From Vibrio sp. CDRSL-10 TSBA (GTDB lineage Bacteria; Pseudomonadota; Gammaproteobacteria; Enterobacterales; Vibrionaceae), in the NCBI GenBank assembly GCA_039696685.1, contig CP155566.1:2728001-2792000 (forward strand): 64,000 nt of DNA, in the 5' to 3' direction. Position 1 is the stretch's first letter, and every line of letters starts with the position of its first letter. The notes below the pieces were generated by a model. It was not told the DNA's origin and did not search any database. It was given only the letters and a program-made list of their open reading frames with translations. Shown in pieces: positions 58,626 through 64,000 of the stretch. A program made the translations under genes and the position numbers.

Positions 58626-59245
58626 TGGCAAACCTCTATTAAAATCTTAATTGCTTTGATTTTTCCACATATCCCCAACAGGAGCAAACTAACTAATGTG
58701 ATTCACCTAATATTTATCGCTGACAAGTGCATAATTGAATAACTTTTGTTCAAATTTTAAGTTATCAACAAAAGAGTGAGATATGGACCACATTTATTCA
58801 CGTTTTCTGTGAATAACCATGTGAAGAAGAGTGTGAACTGTGCAAAAACGCCTGAATTGAGTCACATCACCAGATTGGACAAAAATCACAAAAACATCAA
58901 TAAAACCTTAAATATCAATAAATAATACGAACTATCTTTATTATCACATCAGGGCAAGTGTCGAAAGATCATTCAAAAACCAACAGTGCTCAAAGATCCA
59001 CCAACCTAGCTGTTATCCACACAGATCCGTAAAGATACACTTTTAATCTGCCTGAAAAAGAACAAATACCCCTTATAAACCCCTGTTCATGCATACATAC
59101 TCCATGAATTTCGCCAAATAGACACCATGTCCTGTGGATAACTATAGTTATGATGATCTTTTATCCACTTTGATCAATTTGTCTGCATGATCCTCTGCCA
59201 GCCATTTTTTGTTACTATTGGCTTTTTACGACTGCAGTACGCTTT
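58626..59245. promoter_or_regulatory. Divergent A/T-rich region rppH/mutH with DnaA-box cluster
   Basis: 620 bp without a gene. Perfect DnaA boxes TTATCCACA at 59013-59021 (plus) and 59133-59141 (minus). One-mismatch boxes are at 58762-58770 (TTATCAACA), 58808-58816 (minus, TTATTCACA) and 59161-59169 (TTATCCACT). A two-mismatch box is at 58794-58802. Boxes are spaced along an unusually A/T-rich stretch. No rep gene is nearby. Confidence 0.65.
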
Positions 59246-59911
59246 ATGAAACCTGAACCCCAGAGCGAACAAGAATTACTCGATCGGGCCTGGCAAATCG
59301 CCGGTGTCAGCTTTTCCGATCTGGCCGCGGAAGCAGCAATGCCAGTGCCCAAAGATCTTACCCGTGACAAAGGCTGGGTCGGACAATTACTGGAATGGCA
59401 TTTAGGCGCCAGTGCCGGCAGTAAACCGGAACAGGATTTTGCCAAACTGGGCATCGAGCTGAAAAGTATTCCTATCAGCTACAGCGGTAAGCCACTGGAA
59501 ACCACCTTTGTTTGTGTGGCTCCGCTGACCGGAATACACGGACTGACCTGGGAACAGAGCCATGTACGCCATAAGTTATCGCGTGTATTGTGGATACCGG
59601 TTGAAGGTGAGCGGGAGATTCCACTTGCCCAGCGCCGGGTCGGATCGCCGCTGATCTGGAGTCCGTCGGCGCAAGAAGAAGCGATGCTAAAAGCAGACTG
59701 GGAAGAGCTGATGGAGTTTATCGTGCTGGGCAAGGTCGGCCAGATCACCGCCCGCCATGGTGAAGTCCTGCAGCTGAGGCCCAAAGCGGCCAATGGTAAG
59801 GTCAAAACGGAAGCTTATGGCAGCAATGGCAAACCGATTCGCACTCTGCCGCGTGGTTTTTATCTGCGTACCCAGTTTACCGCCCGGATCCTGGCTTCGT
59901 ATTACGCCTGA
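59246..59911 (+). CDS. mutH: DNA mismatch repair endonuclease MutH
   Basis: 221 residues. Nicks the unmethylated strand at hemimethylated GATC after MutS/MutL activation. The nuclease core [12 protein letters not shown] holds the D-E-K triad (Asp about 72, Glu about 79, Lys about 81). The C-terminal helix ends [16 protein letters not shown]. It is divergent from rppH across the DnaA-box region. Its presence implies Dam methylation in this organism. Confidence 0.95.
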   Translation: MKPEPQSEQELLDRAWQIAGVSFSDLAAEAAMPVPKDLTRDKGWVGQLLEWHLGASAGSKPEQDFAKLGIELKSIPISYSGKPLETTFVCVAPLTGIHGLTWEQSHVRHKLSRVLWIPVEGEREIPLAQRRVGSPLIWSPSAQEEAMLKADWEELMEFIVLGKVGQITARHGEVLQLRPKAANGKVKTEAYGSNGKPIRTLPRGFYLRTQFTARILASYYA

Positions 59912-59996
59912 GACGAAGCGTTTGCCGAATCAGACACTTGTTCAACTGTAATAACAGTGCAGGCAGGCCTCTGTGGACTGCCTGCAGCAAATCAGT

Positions 59997-60308
59997 CTAG
60001 TGACGGGTTAACGGCAGAGGGATCTCACTGTATCTCTGCCCTCCCTCCAAACCACACTCTTCGTAAGCGCAGCTCATACGCAGGTAGGCCTGAGCAAATC
60101 CAAGCTGGGCCAATTCCTGTTTAGCGGCCTCCAACGAAGAGAAATGCATCGGCTCATCTCCTTTCATTAAAGGTTCAATCTGGTGTCTGACTTCGACCCC
60201 AACCGTGTAGTGCGTGGCATCAGCACATCCTATGACATACACCTTGGGCAGGGTTGCCCCCGGCTTATGATTACCATGCAACCATTTATCCAGTTGTTGT
60301 TTGTGCAT
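59997..60308 (-). CDS. Small conserved protein, DUF6482-like
   Basis: 103 residues, soluble, no signal peptide. VYVIGCADATHYTVGVEVRH and the YLRMSCAYEECG segment resemble the DUF6482 family of Vibrio and relatives, as far as I recall. No function is known. A strong RBS (AAAGGGGG) precedes the ATG at 60308. It is convergent with mutH. Confidence 0.65.
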   Translation of the reverse strand: MHKQQLDKWLHGNHKPGATLPKVYVIGCADATHYTVGVEVRHQIEPLMKGDEPMHFSSLEAAKQELAQLGFAQAYLRMSCAYEECGLEGGQRYSEIPLPLTRH

Positions 60309-60568
60309 ACATCACCCCCTTTCTATCCAGTGTAGCCGACTCATAACCAGGCTCAATCTTTTGCCATACCGGGCTCCGCACCCGGTGTGCGAACAAATTT
60401 CATTTCCTTTTGCCCTGACGGATGGCTTATAGTGGAATTGAGATTAAAAGCCGATGTGTTTCAACGTGCTATCCATTCAGCCTGTACGCCTCTGATCAGA
60501 GTTAAGTCTGATACGGCTCATGGACGATAAGGATCAGCTCTCTGTTTGCACTCAGACAAGGAAGGATT

Positions 60569-61604
60569 ATGCAATACACTAAACTGCCTCACTCAAGCCT
60601 TGAAGTCAGTAAACTGTGCCTCGGAAACCATGACATTCGGGGAGCAAAATACGCAGGCAGAAGCCTCCAGTCAGCTCGATTACGCCCTGGAGCGCGGGAT
60701 CAATTTTATTGATACTGCAGAAATGTATCCCGTGCCCCCGAAAGCAGAAACTCAGGGCAAAACGGAACAATTTATCGGTAACTGGCTGGAGAAATCCGGT
60801 AAGCGTGAAAAAGTACTGCTGGCGACGAAAGTTGCCGGTCCGCGTAACGTACCGCACATTCGCGATAATATGGCACTCGATCACCGCAATATTCATCAGG
60901 CGATTGATGACAGCCTGAGCCGCCTCAAAACAGACTACATCGATTTATACCAGTTGCACTGGCCACAACGTATCACCAATACCTTTGGTCAGCTTAACTA
61001 TCCGGATTCAGATCAACAGTCGGAAATTACCCTGATAGAAACCCTTGAAGCACTTAACGATCTGGTGCGGATGGGCAAGGTTCGTTATATCGGCGTATCG
61101 AATGAAACACCCTGGGGTCTGATGACCTATTTGCGTCTGGCCGAAAAGCACGATCTGCCACGCATGGTCTCGATCCAGAACCCGTACAACCTGCTCAATC
61201 GCAGTTTTGAAGTCGGCTTGTCAGAAATCAGCCATTACGAAGGGGTTAAGCTGCTGGCCTATTCCCCCATGGCATTCGGCGTGCTGAGCGGTAAATATCT
61301 CAACGGTGCACGGCCGCAAGGCGCGCGCTGCAGCCTGTACGAGCGTTTCAAACGTTACTTTACCCCTCAGGGTCTCAAGGCAACTGAAGCGTACGTGAAT
61401 CTGGCCCGCGAGTTCGGTCTGGATCCGGCTCAGATGGCGCTGGCATTCGTCAATCAACGTCCGTTTGTTGCCTCGAATATTATCGGTGCCACCAATCTTG
61501 ATCAGTTGAAATCAAACATCGACAGCCTGGATGTGGTGCTCAGCGATGAGCTGATGGCTAAAATTGAAGAGATTGGCATCCAGTACTCCAATCCTTGCCC
61601 ATAA
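60569..61604 (+). CDS. tas: Tas-like aldo-keto reductase, frame broken once
   Basis: 344 residues corrected; an NADPH-dependent (beta/alpha)8 oxidoreductase. LDYALERGINFIDTAEMYP (catalytic Asp and Tyr), TKVAG with the Lys, and LYQLHWP with the His form the AKR tetrad. The length and the MQYTKLPHSSLEVSKLCLGT start fit E. coli Tas, which can complement tyrosine auxotrophy on prephenate-like substrates. GAAAC at 60624-60628 breaks the frame; GAAC gives CLGTMTFGEQN. AAGGAAGGA precedes the ATG at 60569. Confidence 0.9.
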
Positions 61605-61654
61605 TTGGGATCATGACGGTAATCCGGAGCTGGCGATAAGCCAGCCCCGGACCG

Positions 61655-61906
61655 TTACGTCGGTATTCGCGCACTGAGTATCCGGCGCAGATGACGCACA
61701 CGGCGTTCCACTTTGACTTCATCCGGCTCACTATGACCAATCGGACGACCGTCCGGCTGTAAACCGATATCTTTCAGCAAATGGGTATTATGCCAGGGCA
61801 AATCATAAGCACTGCGACGCACTTTACGTTTCCAGGCGCGCTCTTCACGGCGGAGGTCGGCTCGCAGTAACAGGGTAGCCAGCTGCAGATAAATTGAATG
61901 ACGCAT
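61655..61906 (-). CDS. DUF1127 family protein
   Basis: 83 residues, rich in arginine. RREERAWKRKVRRSAYDLP followed by HNTHLLKDIGLQPDGRPIG is the DUF1127 pattern, seen in small regulators that bind RNA or other partners. The role here is unknown. It is convergent with tas. The V. cholerae neighbour of vpsR (VC0666) is equivalent by position. Confidence 0.8.
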   Translation of the reverse strand: MRHSIYLQLATLLLRADLRREERAWKRKVRRSAYDLPWHNTHLLKDIGLQPDGRPIGHSEPDEVKVERRVRHLRRILSARIPT

Positions 61907-62017
61907 GATGTTTCTCCAGTTATCAATTGTGACTGGGAAAACAGACCTGACGGCGGGTAAAAAATGGCAATCCCTGTGCGCGGCTGTTTTCCGCAGCCTG
62001 ACAGGGTACGGATTAAT

Positions 62018-62131
62018 TTACGACGATGCTGAAATCAGGCGATCATGGCCTCGCGCCACCACAACGGCGGTCACAGGTTTGATAGCATGATGGAAAGCGC
62101 GATGCAGATGAACAAAATTGAACGATGTCAT
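62018..62131 (-). CDS. Possible 37-residue peptide upstream of the DUF1127 gene
   Basis: The ATG at 62129-62131 has GGGAAG 8 nt upstream and opens a frame starting MTSFNFVHLHRAFHHAIKP, rich in histidine, ending near 62018. It is on the same strand as the DUF1127 gene, 111 bp before it. Short length makes chance possible. No family is recognised. Confidence 0.3.
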   Translation of the reverse strand: MTSFNFVHLHRAFHHAIKPVTAVVVARGHDRLISASS

Positions 62132-62363
62132 ATTGCGCTTCCCAGCAAGTCATTAATCCAAAAAGAAGTGTGTTTTCAGTAAGCTAGGCTTACGGTTAAA
62201 TAATAATCAACTGACGATATTCTTCAACCCTTAATCTTGTTTAGTAGCTAAAACAATTCATCCAGCCAAGATCAAGCCCATCACCAGTTGTATATAACGA
62301 AAAGCAATCCATTGATTTATCTTATGCAATACTTTTCACTGTTTGAGTATTTTATCAGCGATA
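62132..62363. other. Intergenic DNA left of vpsR
   Basis: About 230 bp, A/T-rich, with a palindromic CTAGGCTTACGG-type word near 62184. No gene or RNA is supported. Confidence 0.35.
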
Positions 62364-62390
62364 AAAAAAGCCACCGAAGTGGCTTTTTAC
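62364..62390 (-). terminator. Terminator after vpsR
   Basis: AAAAAGCCAC/GTGGCTTTTT with CGAA loop, 7 bp after the vpsR stop. Confidence 0.85.
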
Positions 62391-62396
62391 AGTCGA

Positions 62397-63732
62397 TTAA
62401 AATGACCCGTCCGAAATCAGATTGTGTTTATTGAGCAATCGGTACATGGTGGCACGCGACACACCAAGCTCCTTCGCCGCAGTAGAGACCTGGCCGGAAT
62501 GGGATTCCAGTACCAGTAACAAGGCATCACGCTCGCTGCGCTCACGAATGCTTTTCAGACTGCGCTTACCGTCACCACGCTTCGGCAGGTCAAGATCCGA
62601 CTCTTCCAGCATCACTGAATCCGACATCAGCACGACGCGCTTAATCTGATTCATCAGCTCACGGACATTACCCGGCCAGTGGTAGCGGGTCAGCGCACGC
62701 ATCGCATCTTCAGAAAAACTGCGCGCCTGTGCATTGTACTCTTTGGAGTACTCCACCAGAAAATGCTTCGCCAAAATACCGATGTCACCGGCGCGCTCTT
62801 TAAGACTGGGGACATTAATGCGCAGCACATTGATGTAATGGTAGAGCTCTTCGTTAAAATCACCGTCGATCAGCGCTTTCTCAATATCCGAGGCATTCGC
62901 GGCCAGAATACGCACATCCACCGCCTTCATGCCCTGCGCCGTTTCCACCGTCCCTTCCTGCAGGAAACGCAACAGATTAAGCTGCTGGCTCTTTGGCATA
63001 GTGAGAATATCGTTGAGCAGCAAGGTGCCGCCATCGGCCTGATAAAGCAGCGGTGTCGCCGCTTGATCATCACACCCGATACCAAACAGTTTCGCATTCG
63101 AGGCGGCTTTCTGACATCGCACGACAGTTCACCGAGACAAACGGTTTCTGCGCCCGGGCTGAGGTTTTGTGAATCGCTTTCGCCACACTGCCCTTGCCGG
63201 AGCCATTCTCACCATAGATAAGGATACTGACGTCGGTCGGACCGATACGCTTGATTTGATCGCGCAGGCGCTTAACCGGGATCGAATCGCCCATCAGCCC
63301 CATGTCACCGTTCGCACCAAAATGCGGCCAGACCTTTTTCTCCAGCTTGAGCATCCCGAGCTGGTGACCGATAGTACTCAGCAACTGGGCATCCGGGATC
63401 GGGGCCGTAAAGAAGTCGATACAGAAGTTGACGATAAACTGGCAGATCGTATCTGAGCTAAGCTGAGACTCACGAATAAACGCCAGCCAGCGCACTTGTT
63501 TATGGCTGCTGACCAGATTGGCAATGCCATTAAGGCTGAATTCATCGTGGCTGAGATCCACAATACCAATACATGGCCCTGTTTCAGAAAACAGCAGATC
63601 GGCTTTACGCAGATCCGCGCACTGCGTGCAACGCCATCCTACTTGTTCTAAAACCGACAACCAGGGCTCGTAGGTACCACCGACTACGATCAATGAGCCC
63701 GGCACGGAGTCCATGCGGAATTGAGTACCCAT
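62397..63732 (-). CDS. vpsR: VpsR, c-di-GMP-responsive biofilm regulator, frame broken once
   Basis: 444 residues corrected, the length of V. cholerae VpsR. From MGTQFRMDSVPG (ATG 63732, AAGGA 8 nt before). A receiver-like domain (1-135) precedes an AAA+ core with Walker A GENGSGKGSV and a Fis-type helix-turn-helix (GQVSTAAKELGVSRATMYRL). The GAFTGA sigma-54 loop is absent, and Walker B reads GGTLLLNDI instead of LDE, as known for VpsR, which works with sigma-70 and c-di-GMP. GTTTC at 63089-63093 breaks the frame; GTTC gives LECELFGIGCDD. Activates vps polysaccharide genes. Confidence 0.93.
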
Positions 63733-64000
63733 CAACTGATTCCTTATTTTTATACCATTTTTATCCAGTGCGACTTTTGGCACTTTCACCACTGACGCTA
63801 CATTAACGGCACTTGTGAGTGGAGTCTGTCTTAAACATAAGACTATAAAGGAAATTGAAAACTTTCTAGCGCTCAATAACGCAAAAGCGCAATCTTGCTT
63901 CGAAAAATGACGGTGAAAATTCATCCGGCAAAAACAGAAAACCATCATAAACAAAAAAGCCGCCATAACTGGCGGCTTTTATTGATGTTTTTAGCAGTTA
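63733..64000. other. Upstream region of vpsR with terminator of the next operon
   Basis: A hairpin AAAAGCCGCC/GGCGGCTTTT (63953-63983) closes an upstream gene outside the window or acts in both directions. The rest (63733-63950) is vpsR promoter DNA; no strong promoter is identified. Confidence 0.5.

Noticed and set aside
58762..59169. DnaA-box cluster as ori1, ori2 or crtS
   Set aside because: No mnmG/mioC or rctB gene is adjacent. The crtS site of V. cholerae, as I recall it, lies at a different gene pair (VC0764/VC0765).

Overview
The window is about 64 kb of a gamma-proteobacterial chromosome and is almost certainly from a Vibrio. It carries VpsR, HlyU, an NspS-MbaA polyamine/c-di-GMP pair, the Na+/phosphate symporter NptA and a Vibrio-type rRNA operon. 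The gene order from vpsR (right end) to clpB (left) matches, from memory, the VC0665-VC0711 stretch of Vibrio cholerae chromosome 1. GC is near 50%, which fits the cholerae/fluvialis/furnissii side of the genus, but the species cannot be fixed from this sequence alone.

Layout. 1-2.5 kb: the end of ampG, then nfsA, a DUF1904 gene and a Tat-exported dienelactone hydrolase. 2.6-6.4 kb: a nest of four copies or fragments of one IS630-family element, inserted among decayed tRNA/terminator repeats at the distal end of an rRNA operon. 6.35-12.3 kb: the rRNA operon on the minus strand (P1/P2 - 16S - tRNA-Ala - 23S - 5S - tRNA-Asp - tRNA-Trp - terminator). 12.4-19.9 kb: clpB, pgeF, rluD, bamD, raiA, and pheA with its leader-peptide attenuator. 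20-24 kb: nspS-mbaA-yjjX. 24-28.5 kb: trpR, slt, ettA. 28.5-31.5 kb: a PilZ gene and the aroF-tyrA operon with TyrR boxes. 31.5-41.4 kb: a BtsS/BtsR-type pyruvate sensor system, nagZ, anmK, murQ, a Na+/H+ antiporter, a DUF2799 lipoprotein and a CstA-family carrier. 41.6-49.9 kb: ribF-ileS-lspA and fkpB-ispH, murJ, rpsT. 50-59.9 kb: hlyU, nhaR/nptA, thyA, lgt, a TauE/SafE protein, ptsP, rppH, mutH. 60-64 kb: a small conserved protein, a Tas-like aldo-keto reductase, a DUF1127 gene and vpsR.

Functionally the window holds a peptidoglycan-recycling set (AmpG, NagZ, AnmK, MurQ, Slt, with the export-side MurJ and Lgt), aromatic amino acid control (pheA with pheL, aroF-tyrA, trpR), and several parts of the c-di-GMP/biofilm circuit (MbaA, NspS, PilZ protein, VpsR).

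The most striking feature is not a gene. Twenty-one single-base frame breaks interrupt otherwise well-conserved genes, including the essential ileS (twice), lspA and ispH. Every one can be explained by the same change: GAAC read as GAAAC, or GTTC read as GTTTC. Most other GAAC sites are unaffected. Such motif-specific, partial errors point to a base or backbone modification at GAAC/GTTC that disturbed sequencing. The known phosphorothioate (Dnd/Dpt) motif GpsAAC/GpsTTC is a prime candidate. I therefore annotate these genes as full length across the breaks and do not call them pseudogenes.
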